Made by a program: the position numbers and the translations under genes. From assembly GCA_028284225.1 (NCBI GenBank), contig JANQSD010000022.1, forward strand, positions 99,777 to 163,776: a DNA stretch of 64,000 nt, given 5' to 3'. The notes beneath the pieces are model-generated. The model ran no database searches and was not told the origin of the DNA. It worked only from the letters and a program-made list of their open reading frames with translations. Source of the DNA: Arenicellales bacterium. GTDB lineage: Bacteria > Pseudomonadota > Gammaproteobacteria > Arenicellales > JAHEKD01. Of this stretch, positions 16,659-25,131 are shown in pieces (positions within the stretch are counted from its first letter, which is position 1; each line of letters opens with the position of its first letter).

Positions 16659-17174
16659 TCAAAAATCAAACTGATATTGTTGCGCAGCCCGTTTGGATTT
16701 AGGCAGATGACTTTGCTCGTGTGCCAGCAACCATTGTTTAGTCGGTAAACCTCCGCCAAAGCCGGTAAGTGCTCCAGTAGAACCAATCACACGATGGCAG
16801 GGAATAACAATCGGGATCGGATTAGCGCCGTTGGCAGCACCAACTGCACGCGAAGCTTTGGGTCGATCTATGGTTTGTGCTAACTCACCATAACTGGTGG
16901 TTTCACCGTAAGGGATGTCTAACAGTGCTTTCCAGACCTGCTGTTGGAATTCAGTACCATCCGGGTCCAGCGGCAGATCGAATGTTTTGAGTTTACCCTG
17001 GAAATAATGGTCGAGTTGCTTTATAGCCCGCTTGAATGGCTGCTTGGTTTGTTGCCAGTCAGGTTGGGGGCGACGTTGTTTCGAGCCTTCGGGGAAGCTC
17101 ATCTGTTTAATGACTTTGCCATCACCGGCGATGAAAATGTTGCCGATGGGCGTCTTATGATAGATGTAATACAT
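16659..17174 (-). CDS. ogt: Methylated-DNA-protein-cysteine methyltransferase
   Basis: A 171-residue O6-alkylguanine-DNA alkyltransferase that transfers alkyl groups from guanine or thymine O-positions to its own cysteine. The N-terminal ribonuclease-like domain is followed by the catalytic domain with GETTSYGELA, RAVGAANGANPIPIVIPCHRVI (acceptor C126 in PCHR) and TGFGGGLPTKQWLLAHE. It ends 11 bp downstream of the Ada-AlkA start and the two genes run in the same direction, so alkylation damage would induce both through the Ada-type activator. Confidence 0.95.
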   Translation of the reverse strand: MYYIYHKTPIGNIFIAGDGKVIKQMSFPEGSKQRRPQPDWQQTKQPFKRAIKQLDHYFQGKLKTFDLPLDPDGTEFQQQVWKALLDIPYGETTSYGELAQTIDRPKASRAVGAANGANPIPIVIPCHRVIGSTGALTGFGGGLPTKQWLLAHEQSHLPKSKRAAQQYQFDF

Positions 17175-17184
17175 ACCTTATAGT

Positions 17185-18654
17185 TTAGGTTAAATTCCAA
17201 ATATGCATAGCCGCGTATGCACGCCAGGGTCGCCAGTTTTCAGCATACTCAAGCAGCTTAGCAGTCTTTATTCTATCGCCCTTAGCATAAAGTTGGGCGG
17301 CTTTTTTCTCCAGCACCAAATCACCTTCCAGCAGAGCATCCGGATGGGCCAGTGCGCGCATGGCAATATACTGCGCAGTCCAAGGGCCGATGCCTTTAAT
17401 CGATAATAGTTGTTTAATCATCTGTTCGGGCTGTTGATTGTTATTAAAATTCAATTTGCCTGCAGCAACAGCCTGGGCAACACGAGCAATAGTGGCCGCT
17501 CGGGCTTTGGGCATGGGCAAACTTTCAATGTCAAGCTTGGCCAGGATTTCCGGAGTCGGGAATAGGAATTCGGTTGCCGATTTTTGCGGCAGTTTGTTGC
17601 CGTATTGCTGCACGATCTTACCCATGACGGTAGTAGCGCCAACCACTGAAATCTGTTGACCGACAATGGCTCTTACCGCAATTTCAAAACCATCCCAGGC
17701 ACCCGGTACTCGCATTCCCGGGTTTTTCTTGACAATGGACCAGAGTGTTTTGTCTGTTTTTAAGCCCGTCAGTATGATCTGTGGGTCCGCACCAAGGTCG
17801 AAGATGCGTTTTACTTTTTCTATGACAATAAATAAATCTGCAGGTGTTGATAATTGGATTTCACAAATCAGCTGATATTTGTCCGGGTCACAACTCACTC
17901 GAATTGAACCTGGCGCAGTTGGTGTGCCGATAGAACGAGTGTAGTTGTCATCAACAACGTTTTCTACACCGGGTGTAGCTCGTTTAGACAAAAAATCTAA
18001 TAAATACTGCCAGTTATAAGGTGGTCGATAGGGTAGTTTGAACACATACGAGTCACGATGTAGCGCTTGGCGTTTTGTTGATTTGACTTTTCTTAGTTGA
18101 GAAGGGGTAAGGCCATAGGTCTGCTTAATATGATCATTGAATCGACGTAAGCTGCTGTAGCCGGAACTCATCGCTACCTGTGTCATAGGCAGGGTTGTTT
18201 CATCAATTAAGCGTTTGGCTGAATGTAACCGATGGGTTTGTACAACAGCAATAGGAGAAGCACCCAGGTGCTGATTAAAAAGTCGGTTTAAATGACGCTC
18301 GGAAATACCAAGACGGCCAGCAAAGGCTGCTAAGTCCTTTTCATCCAGATCACCGTCGGCGATTAAGCGTAAAGCACGCGAAACCGTGGATGACGTTCCG
18401 GACCACACCGGTGTGCCGGGCGATGTTTCTGGACGGCAGCGCAAGCAGGGTCTATAACCGTTAGCGCCTGCCTGGGCAGCAGTCTTGAAAAAAGTCACAT
18501 TCTTGAAGCTGGGCAGTTTCACCGGACACACCGGTCGGCAATAAATGCCCGTTGTCTTAACTCCGATAAAAAATTTGCCATCAAAGCGTGCATCTTTTGA
18601 CAGCCAGGCTTGTTTACAGGTTGCTTGATTAAGTTCCATTGATGCATTAAACAT
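17185..18654 (-). CDS. alkA: Ada-AlkA fusion: methyl-sensing activator with 3-methyladenine glycosylase
   Basis: A 489-residue fusion of three parts: an Ada zinc domain with C39, C43, C70 and C73 (CRPVCPVKLP...CLRCRPE) in which the first Cys should accept methyl from DNA phosphotriesters; an AraC-type HTH (about 90-190); and an AlkA N-domain plus HhH-GPD glycosylase (about 205-489) with IKGIGPWTAQYIAMRAL and the catalytic Asp in EGDLVL. It both senses methylation and removes alkylated bases. It precedes ogt by 10 bp on the same strand. Confidence 0.93.
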   Translation of the reverse strand: MFNASMELNQATCKQAWLSKDARFDGKFFIGVKTTGIYCRPVCPVKLPSFKNVTFFKTAAQAGANGYRPCLRCRPETSPGTPVWSGTSSTVSRALRLIADGDLDEKDLAAFAGRLGISERHLNRLFNQHLGASPIAVVQTHRLHSAKRLIDETTLPMTQVAMSSGYSSLRRFNDHIKQTYGLTPSQLRKVKSTKRQALHRDSYVFKLPYRPPYNWQYLLDFLSKRATPGVENVVDDNYTRSIGTPTAPGSIRVSCDPDKYQLICEIQLSTPADLFIVIEKVKRIFDLGADPQIILTGLKTDKTLWSIVKKNPGMRVPGAWDGFEIAVRAIVGQQISVVGATTVMGKIVQQYGNKLPQKSATEFLFPTPEILAKLDIESLPMPKARAATIARVAQAVAAGKLNFNNNQQPEQMIKQLLSIKGIGPWTAQYIAMRALAHPDALLEGDLVLEKKAAQLYAKGDRIKTAKLLEYAENWRPWRAYAAMHIWNLT

Positions 18655-18732
18655 AAAAGAAACTATATTATTAGCGGGTTCAATGTAATGCTAGCCAAAA
18701 TCGGACATGGTTCTAGCAGTGGGCAACAGACT

Positions 18733-19617
18733 TTAAGCTTTTGAGGCTTGTGTGGTCAGCAAAATCACCCCTATGAAAACTAAGCCTATACCTATGAAGA
18801 CACTGAGTGATAGGGTTTCACCAAGAATTAGGATTCCAATTAGGACAGCCACAATAGTGCGCAAATAACTCACGCTGGTCGTGCCTGAAGAACCTAGTGT
18901 TTTCAGCAGCCTGAAATAGATAACCAGAGCAATGCCGGTTGAGAATAACCCCAAAGTGATTGCAGCTAAAACAGATGATAATTCCGGCTCTAAAGTCCAG
19001 GGTTGTTCAATGATAAAAGTAATTGGCAACATGACCAGGGTTGCAACTAACAGCGTTCCAAATGCAGTAGCTAACGGGGATATGCCGGTAAACGATTTTC
19101 CATAAATGGCTGCACCGGCATAACAGACAGTTGCCAATATGATAGCGAGTTGGGCAATAATGTTTTCGCCAAGACCATATAACGATTCGACACCGATGAT
19201 TAAAATCACGCCCGATAATCCAATTGCTGCACCCCAGCCCTTTTTGGCAGAAGTCGCTTCGTGCTTAATCCAAAAATAGGTAAGTAAAAATACGAAAACA
19301 GGAGTAGTAGAGTTAAGGATGGCAGCCACTGAGCTGTCCACATATTGCTGACCCCAGGCTAATAAAGTCCAGGGAAAAATGCAATTCAGGCAGGATTGAA
19401 TCAGCAATTTAATCGAAGTTTTTGAGTTTTTAGGTGGTAATTCCTTTCGTGCCAGACAAATTCCTAACAGCAATATTGTCGCGATAGTGACCCTGATGCT
19501 GACAACTGATAATGGCGGAATCGAAGCTACCGCAATTTTTATTAATGGATAGGAAGCACCCCAGAAAAATGAAAGCAAGCCGAGTAGGGCGTATTCCTTG
19601 ATTAAACTCTGATTCAT
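18733..19617 (-). CDS. EamA/DMT-family transporter
   Basis: A 294-residue, ten-helix protein with two EamA repeats, started at ATG 19617 (MNQSLIKEYALLGLLSFFWGASYPLIKIA); a TTG at 19635 would add six residues. PPLSVVSIRVTIATILL, LNSTTPVFVFLLTYFW and the C-terminal VSYLRTIVAVLIGILILGE are standard DMT signatures. It is divergent from the HTH regulator at 19743, which may control it. The substrate is unknown. Confidence 0.85.
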   Translation of the reverse strand: MNQSLIKEYALLGLLSFFWGASYPLIKIAVASIPPLSVVSIRVTIATILLLGICLARKELPPKNSKTSIKLLIQSCLNCIFPWTLLAWGQQYVDSSVAAILNSTTPVFVFLLTYFWIKHEATSAKKGWGAAIGLSGVILIIGVESLYGLGENIIAQLAIILATVCYAGAAIYGKSFTGISPLATAFGTLLVATLVMLPITFIIEQPWTLEPELSSVLAAITLGLFSTGIALVIYFRLLKTLGSSGTTSVSYLRTIVAVLIGILILGETLSLSVFIGIGLVFIGVILLTTQASKA

Positions 19618-19742
19618 AAGTGCTTCTACTAACAAGTTGTTATTTTTGCATGTTACAAGCTAAAGTTAACTTTAGGTCAAACCATCTGTAGAGTTAATTA
19701 TAGGCCATTGAAGTTATTTTATAGTTCGTTTATCATCGAAGT

Positions 19743-20429
19743 ATGAATGCAGATCCTAACGTCGCCGGTGTTGCGATTTTAATTGGTGACTCCGCCAGGG
19801 CCAGCATGTTGTGTTTATTAATGGATAAGCGTGCACGTACAGCCACCGAGTTAGCGCATGTTGCCGGTATTACACCTCAAACCGCCAGTGCACATCTGGC
19901 AAAATTAGTCCACGGCGAACTAGTCACTGTGGAAAAACAGGGCCGGCATCGTTATTATCGTTTAGCTAATGAAAACGTTGCAGCCGCTCTTGAAGCCTTG
20001 CAAGTCGTTACTACCGCGAAAATCAAGCGACCTTATCGTCCCGGCCCTAAGGATCAAAATCTAAGAAACGGCCGTATGTGTTATGACCATCTGGCTGGTA
20101 CATTAGGCATTAAGATTACTCAGGCACTGGTCAATAATGGCAGCATTATCGAGATAGGTAAAAACTTTGACTTAACTGAATCAGGAGTAACGTTTCTGAC
20201 TGAGTTAGGTATCGATATCGATAAGGCCAGGGCAAAGCGCCGTAAATTTAGCCAAACCTGCCTTGATTGGAGCGAGCGCCAACCGCATCTGGCCGGTGCC
20301 TTAGGTGCCGCGATTTGCGATAAATTAGTGAGCCTGAAGTGGATCAAGCAAAAAAAGAACAGTCGGGTAGTTGAAGTTACACAGACTGGACGAAAGAATC
20401 TTAAGAAGGTTTTTGCTATTAGTTTGTAA
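19743..20429 (+). CDS. ArsR-like winged-helix transcriptional regulator
   Basis: A 228-residue regulator. The N-terminal wHTH (residues about 10-95) includes MDKRARTATELAHVAGITPQTASAHLAKLVHGELVTVEKQGRHRYYRL; the remaining 130 residues contain a second region with CYDHLAGTLGIKITQALV, found in long ArsR-like proteins. No metal-site cysteines are clear. It is divergent from the DMT gene at 18733-19617 and alone on its strand. A family A repeat follows it by about 20 bp. Confidence 0.8.
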   Translation: MNADPNVAGVAILIGDSARASMLCLLMDKRARTATELAHVAGITPQTASAHLAKLVHGELVTVEKQGRHRYYRLANENVAAALEALQVVTTAKIKRPYRPGPKDQNLRNGRMCYDHLAGTLGIKITQALVNNGSIIEIGKNFDLTESGVTFLTELGIDIDKARAKRRKFSQTCLDWSERQPHLAGALGAAICDKLVSLKWIKQKKNSRVVEVTQTGRKNLKKVFAISL

Positions 20430-20450
20430 ATCAATTTAATATCTTTTTTA

Positions 20451-20541
20451 CGTCATTCCCGCGAAGGCGGGAATCTAGCATGGGTTAATTCTGGACTCCC
20501 ACGTTCCCCGCCTACGCACGGACAGACTGCGGGAGCGACGG
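20451..20541. repeat. Dispersed palindromic repeat, family A
   Basis: CGTCATTCCCGCGAAGGCGG...GAATCTAG followed by a diverged inverse copy CTGGACTCCCACGTTCCCCG ... GCGGGAGCGACGG. It lies between two convergent genes and could form a long stem on either transcript. Confidence 0.75.
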
Positions 20542-20567
20542 TAAGAGATATAGTAGTTGAAGGTTCA

Positions 20568-21470
20568 TTATTTAGTAGTGTCATTTGGCTTAAACAAAGA
20601 CAATTTATTAGCAACCAACAACCCCGCAAGAATTAGTCCGGCGCCGATTAAGTGATAACCATACAATTTTTCACCCAGAAAAAAGTAGGCCATGATGGAG
20701 ACAAAAACCGGCATAAGATGAATCGATTGACCGGCTTTTTCCGGGCCTATCAGTTTTACCCCTTCATTAAAACAAAACCAAGCCAGGATAGAAGCGGCAA
20801 CCGCGACATAGATAACAGCGATAATATTCAGACTGGTCCAGTCAAATGCAGGCTCACTAAAGGGATTAATAAGTCTGGCGAAGATTAATGGAATAATGCC
20901 GATCATTGCTAATACCGATAAGAACTCTAACCCGCTCAATTGCTGTGGCCGCCAATGTGGTAAAAATGCGGTATAAAGCCCCCAACAAAATGTAGCAATG
21001 ATGATCCAAATGTCGCCCTGGCTAAACTCAAGATTCAGTAGAGTTGATGTCTGTCCCTTGCTGACCAGGAAAATAACACCCAGGGCGGATAGCAGAATGC
21101 CGAAAAATTCTCGAATTCCAAGTTTTTGACTAAAAATTAGCCAATTGAGCAAAATGATATAAAACGGGATAGTTGAATTATATAAAACGCCATTTGGTGC
21201 AGCCGTATACTGCAGGCCAATATAAATAAAAGTGTTGTAAATACCGACAGCGATAATAGCCATAACACTGAGCCTGAACCACTCGTGTCCGTTAAGCTTT
21301 CTTTCTGAGATGACCTTGAATAACCAGGGCGTGAGTAATAACGCAACTAACGACCAGCGCCCGGTTGAAAGGGTTAACGGCCCAATGCTGGCATGGGTAG
21401 CGCGCCCTACAATGAAGTTACCGCTCCATAGCAGGTTGGTCAGAATCAAATAAAAATAAGCACGTTGCAT
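20568..21470 (-). CDS. EamA/DMT-family transporter
   Basis: A 300-residue, ten-helix DMT protein: YFYLILTNLLWSGNFIVGRA in the first helix, GRWSLVALLLTPWL, YNSTIPFYIILLNWLIF and a second EamA repeat with SIHLMPVFVSIMAYFFLGEKLYGYHLIGAGLILAG. It is the fourth of five DMT genes in 26 kb. A family A repeat lies directly downstream of its stop. The transported compound is unknown. Confidence 0.85.
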   Translation of the reverse strand: MQRAYFYLILTNLLWSGNFIVGRATHASIGPLTLSTGRWSLVALLLTPWLFKVISERKLNGHEWFRLSVMAIIAVGIYNTFIYIGLQYTAAPNGVLYNSTIPFYIILLNWLIFSQKLGIREFFGILLSALGVIFLVSKGQTSTLLNLEFSQGDIWIIIATFCWGLYTAFLPHWRPQQLSGLEFLSVLAMIGIIPLIFARLINPFSEPAFDWTSLNIIAVIYVAVAASILAWFCFNEGVKLIGPEKAGQSIHLMPVFVSIMAYFFLGEKLYGYHLIGAGLILAGLLVANKLSLFKPNDTTK

Positions 21471-21567
21471 ATATTCGGCGTTATAGCATAATTAACCTTA
21501 TCATTTTGAGTTTGTACCCTTGCTGGGGCATGCTTGTGAAGGAAGTCTTTATTCATAATTAGGATGC

Positions 21568-22092
21568 GTGGCTAAACCCATGAAACGTATTGCAGCCATT
21601 TGGGGCATTGGTGGATTTATTCTGCTGCTGATGTATGCCGTGATTCGGCTGTTCCCCAAGTCTATCGAGGCATTTGATTTTTCATTTGCCTGGTATCATT
21701 GGCTGGCGTTCGCCCTGAACATAGGCTTTATGGCTTATAGTGAGGGTTATAAAGGTTTTCAGGCAAGTTATTCACCGCGTGTAGCAGCCAGGGCAAAATA
21801 CTTGTGTGCACATGCCAAACCCTATCAATTGTTATTGGCGCCATTATTTTGTATGGGGTTTTTTGATGCACCTAAACGTCGTCGAATCAGTGCAATTTTA
21901 CTCACAATCATGATTGTTATTTTGGTGATCATTTTTCAACGCCTGCCTCAGCCCTGGCGTGGAATTTTAGATGCCGGGGTGGTGGTGGGTTTATCCTGGG
22001 GCATTATTGCGACCATGATTTATGTTATAAAAGCATTTGTTGACCATCAATTTAATCACGATCCGGAAGTGCCCGGTTACCAGATCAAATAA
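21568..22092 (+). CDS. Conserved integral membrane protein, unknown function
   Basis: A 174-residue protein with about four membrane segments (about 8-26, 42-60, 85-103 and 108-125/135-158) and a conserved-looking loop YSEGYKGFQASYSPRVAARA. The start is GTG 21568 or ATG 21580; AGGA at 21561 favours neither strongly. I recognise no named family. The SDR gene starts 2 bp after its stop, so the two are co-transcribed. Confidence 0.65.
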   Translation: MAKPMKRIAAIWGIGGFILLLMYAVIRLFPKSIEAFDFSFAWYHWLAFALNIGFMAYSEGYKGFQASYSPRVAARAKYLCAHAKPYQLLLAPLFCMGFFDAPKRRRISAILLTIMIVILVIIFQRLPQPWRGILDAGVVVGLSWGIIATMIYVIKAFVDHQFNHDPEVPGYQIK

Positions 22093-22094
22093 CC

Positions 22095-22838
22095 ATGCCA
22101 GAACAACAAATCCGAAAGACATTGATTCTCACTGGTGCCAGCCGCGGCATCGGTCATGCTACGGTGAAGCGGTTTTCCAGTGCCGGCTGGCGGGTGATTA
22201 CCTGTTCCAGACAGCCTTTCCCCGAGGATTGCCCCTGGGATGCCGGCGAAGAAGACCATATCCAAATTGACTTAAGTGACCCTGATGATATTCGCCGCGG
22301 CATTAAGGTAATGCGTGAACGCCTCAATGGTGCGCCACTTAACGCGCTGGTAAATAATGCCGGCATATCACCTAAAAATGAGCAGGGTGATAGGCTGAAT
22401 ACTTTAACTACAGATTTTGATACCTGGAAGCATGTTTATCAGGTCAATTTTTTCGCGCCGATCATGCTGGCGCGTGGTTTGATTAATGATTTAAAACAAG
22501 TTGAGGGTTCGATTATTAATGTCACCTCCATTGCTGACTTGCGTGTACATCCATTTGCCGGCGCTGCCTATGCGACCTCTAAAGCGGCTTTAGCGGCACT
22601 TACCCGGGAAATGGCATCTGATTTTGGTCAGTATGGTATCCGGGTCAACGCTATTGCCCCAGGTGAAATTAATACTGCTATCCTCTCCCCGGGCACCGAA
22701 GATCTAGTCAAAAAGATCCCCTTACAACGTTTAGGAAGGCCGGAAGAAGTCGCGTCAATGATTTATATGCTTTGCTCACCCCAATCCAGTTATGTTACCG
22801 GCACTGAGATTCACATCAACGGTGGCCAGCACGTTTAA
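22095..22838 (+). CDS. SDR-family NAD(P)-dependent oxidoreductase (FabG-like)
   Basis: A 247-residue classical short-chain dehydrogenase: TGASRGIG cofactor motif at the N-terminus, NNAG in LVNNAGISP, catalytic Ser in NVTSIAD, YATSK (Y-x-x-x-K) and the C-terminal YVTGTEIHINGGQHV typical of FabG-like SDRs. It reduces or oxidises a carbonyl/alcohol with NAD(P)H; the substrate is unknown. It is coupled to the preceding membrane protein gene. Confidence 0.85.
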   Translation: MPEQQIRKTLILTGASRGIGHATVKRFSSAGWRVITCSRQPFPEDCPWDAGEEDHIQIDLSDPDDIRRGIKVMRERLNGAPLNALVNNAGISPKNEQGDRLNTLTTDFDTWKHVYQVNFFAPIMLARGLINDLKQVEGSIINVTSIADLRVHPFAGAAYATSKAALAALTREMASDFGQYGIRVNAIAPGEINTAILSPGTEDLVKKIPLQRLGRPEEVASMIYMLCSPQSSYVTGTEIHINGGQHV

Positions 22839-22904
22839 GAAAAAAACTTAACCCGTTATGCATTTGCAGGCTTGTTGCGTAAAAGTACCCCTATAGTAGA
22901 CCAG

Positions 22905-23012
22905 TTATTCCGTGCACTGAATCCGCCACCCCGGACTCCGATCCAGGGTCAGCACATGCTTGACACGGAATCCAGAAAAAACAGTTACAAGCTGTTTTTT
23001 CTGGATTGCGGA
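22905..23012. repeat. Diverged family A repeat ending in a 16-bp perfect hairpin
   Basis: Fragments such as CCGTGCACTGAATCC and CACGGAATCCAG relate it to family A. The right part forms AATCCAGAAAAAACAG (22969-22984), a 7-nt loop, then CTGTTTTTTCTGGATT (22992-23007). The stem lies between the convergent SDR and PycTM-propeller genes and could serve as a terminator for both. The rest of the 325-bp gap shows nothing else that I can name. Confidence 0.6.
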
Positions 23013-23163
23013 TAAGTGTGATGCATTTTCCACAGTGTTTACGAGTCATACGATAACGAGCTTGATATAAAAAATGAGTTTGGCCTTTCAAAGAGGGTGA
23101 CCCGGAATACGCTCAAGTGAGTAGTGTGCCATTATCAGATAACTGGTCAAATAAGCGCTACCA

Positions 23164-24654
23164 TTACGGAGCAGGGCCGAGTTGCGTATAGTCGAGCAAC
23201 AGGTATTTAGCGGGCTGCCCGGCCTTAGCGTCACCATCATCACTCATCAATAGCAGGCGCGGCTCGTTGTTAATGATAATAGAGTCGATAGACTCAACAT
23301 TGTTCAGGTTTATGATATTCGGAAGGTTGATTGGGATAGGTTCATCATCGCGATGACCGCTCCAAGTCCATAGCTGCGAAGTTTTGAAGCCAACTTCGTC
23401 TTCGACTTCATTGACAATCAGAAAAGCACCAAGGATCGCATCATAGCTCAACGCCCGTATCCCGCCACCTTGAAGATTGAGCAGAATAGGTTCGCCAAAA
23501 ACAGGAGCGACATTCTCGGTAAATACCTGAGTGGGATTCTCAATGATGAGAATGATTGACTTCTCTGCAGCCTTAGGTGCTCGGAGCCCAAGTTTGAGCG
23601 TTCCTCTGCTTGTGTTGTAGGCCAGCCCTTCAACGTTTAGTTCGTTGAAATCAATGTGTTCACCACTCGCCTGCAAGATAGCCTCTTTGAGGGCGTCGGC
23701 CTGTTGCAGCACATCACGTAATTCTTGGTACACAGTGATGTCAGTAACGCTGTTTCCCTTCACTTTAAACCTCAGTAGCTGATTGCGGGAAGGCTGGGAT
23801 TTTCCTTTCTTAGTCAGCGAGTGCGAGGTAATCGCGTATATGAAATCATCGTTATCGCTTGACAGCCCTTCGAGATCGTTCAGCTTGCGACCAAAAGCAC
23901 GGATTAATTTGAGGTCAGTGGCTGGATTCTCGATGAGTCGACCATCGCGAGCAACAGATAAAACACTGATGGAACGCAGGGCTTCATCTTCAACCACCAG
24001 AATTCGCCCGTCGGGAAGTTGCTGCACGGCAGACGGTTCATAGATATCCGATAGCTCAGATATACCAAAGTTGTTTATATTGCCGGTGGCCTGATTAGGT
24101 TCTACAGTAAATATACCATCGAGAGACCGCACTCCGATGAAAGCAACCAGAGATGCCAGCAGCCCCCATCGAAACGCGACGTAAGAGATATTCAGAAGCT
24201 TGAACTTCCGGTTCGACATCTTCCCAAGCCAATAGAGCTGATCACTCATCCGGTGATAAACGTCTTTCTGATCACGCAGCAGATTCTGCATATGCATCCA
24301 GTATTCCTCTGGGCCGAGTTTGATGCGATCCTCGTAAATCAGCAGGTTTAACTCATCTTTCTCGGTGGAATTTGGACCCCGCATGACATAAGCCTTCAGA
24401 TCGCGTAATTTAGCCTCGCCGTTCCGATAGGCACTATACCAACCCAGTAATGCACCCGGTAAGTCCACCTGCTCGGGTGATGCTGCCAGTAGTGCGAAAA
24501 CAATTGAAATTGCGGCGGTGATCATGAACACACCTGCAGGAATCAGAAACCCCGGCGATGAGGCCAAAATAAAGGCACCGGATATCATCAAAGCTGAGAT
24601 GATAAACCCGTTTAGAGAAATCATAATGTTTGCCTTGGTGGCTGCTAAAGCCAA
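23164..24654 (-). CDS. PycTM (Pycsar-effector-like) membrane domain fused to DUF3616-like beta-propeller
   Basis: Counting from TTG 24654 there are 496 residues, but homology extends upstream of it. The N-terminal module matches PycTM/DUF5706: TKANIMISLNGFIIS (6-20), two hydrophobic segments (about 11-31 and 37-58), LGPEEYWMHMQNLLRD (113-128), YWLGKMSNRKFKLL (141-154), then AFRWGLLASLVAFIGV. From about residue 197 it becomes a beta-rich domain with PSAVQQLPDGRILVVEDE, LNDLEGLSSDNDDFIYAITSHS and NVEGLAYN, a pattern I assign to DUF3616/SdiA-regulated-like propellers, probably extracytoplasmic. No cyclase gene is adjacent. The function is unknown; defence is one option, envelope sensing another. 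Confidence 0.7.
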   Translation of the reverse strand: MALAATKANIMISLNGFIISALMISGAFILASSPGFLIPAGVFMITAAISIVFALLAASPEQVDLPGALLGWYSAYRNGEAKLRDLKAYVMRGPNSTEKDELNLLIYEDRIKLGPEEYWMHMQNLLRDQKDVYHRMSDQLYWLGKMSNRKFKLLNISYVAFRWGLLASLVAFIGVRSLDGIFTVEPNQATGNINNFGISELSDIYEPSAVQQLPDGRILVVEDEALRSISVLSVARDGRLIENPATDLKLIRAFGRKLNDLEGLSSDNDDFIYAITSHSLTKKGKSQPSRNQLLRFKVKGNSVTDITVYQELRDVLQQADALKEAILQASGEHIDFNELNVEGLAYNTSRGTLKLGLRAPKAAEKSIILIIENPTQVFTENVAPVFGEPILLNLQGGGIRALSYDAILGAFLIVNEVEDEVGFKTSQLWTWSGHRDDEPIPINLPNIINLNNVESIDSIIINNEPRLLLMSDDGDAKAGQPAKYLLLDYTQLGPAP

Positions 24655-24823
24655 TAGGTCTAACTCAGCCCGATAGGCATTACGGAATAATGTCTCGACG
24701 CCTTTCGCTGAACCAATAGTCTTGGCCTTGGCTTTTACTGATTTAGCTTTTTCTCGGGATTCCGTTTTCTGCTCCTCCGGTTTGGAGCTGTCTTCTTTCT
24801 TTGAAATCGCTGGACTCTCTCAT
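24655..24823 (-). other. 5' coding extension of the PycTM-propeller gene without a canonical start
   Basis: The same frame stays open for 55 codons upstream of TTG 24654, to an in-frame TGA at 24820-24822. The last part, KGVETLFRNAYRAELDLLAL, is a typical start of PycTM domains, preceded by a Lys/Glu-rich linker, so it is probably translated. No ATG, GTG or TTG occurs in these codons. An ATG at 24823 lies in a different frame and would join only by a +1 shift near the AAAGAAAGAAG run (about 24798). Either a rare start such as ATT 24807 is used, or there is an indel. Confidence 0.55.
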
Positions 24824-24839
24824 CTATGATCAGGGTTTA

Positions 24840-24853
24840 TTACACCAGTGTAA
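24840..24853. promoter_or_regulatory. Short palindrome upstream of the PycTM-propeller gene
   Basis: TTACAC-CA-GTGTAA, a perfect 6-2-6 inverted repeat 17 bp upstream of the ATG at 24823. Its position suits an operator. The remaining sequence to 25098 shows nothing else recognisable. Confidence 0.35.
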
Positions 24854-25098
24854 CAGCCCATATTTTACCGCAGGGACTAATATACTGATGTTATAGTCCG
24901 GTGAACGTGCAAGGGCGCTATCTGGCGCTGCCAAAGCAGCATAGCACTAAGGTAGTAATTTTTCCAGTTAGTTATCATCTAGCACACAATCTGATCACGC
25001 ACCCATTCCTTACAAGCTGATATTCGCGCGAGTCTGTTTGCACAACAGCAGATTCTGAATAGCCATTTGTCTAAATTTAATACTTGAAGGGGCTTGAA

Positions 25099-25131
25099 AT
25101 AAACCATACCATACGGTATGGTATGGTTTAT
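25099..25131. promoter_or_regulatory. Perfect 33-bp palindrome, probable TetR operator
   Basis: Two perfect 16-bp arms, ATAAACCATACCATAC and GTATGGTATGGTTTAT, flank a single central G. The element abuts the ATG at 25132 of the TetR gene. Each arm contains a tandem CCATAC-CCATAC unit, so overlapping shorter palindromes could bind two dimers. Confidence 0.8.
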
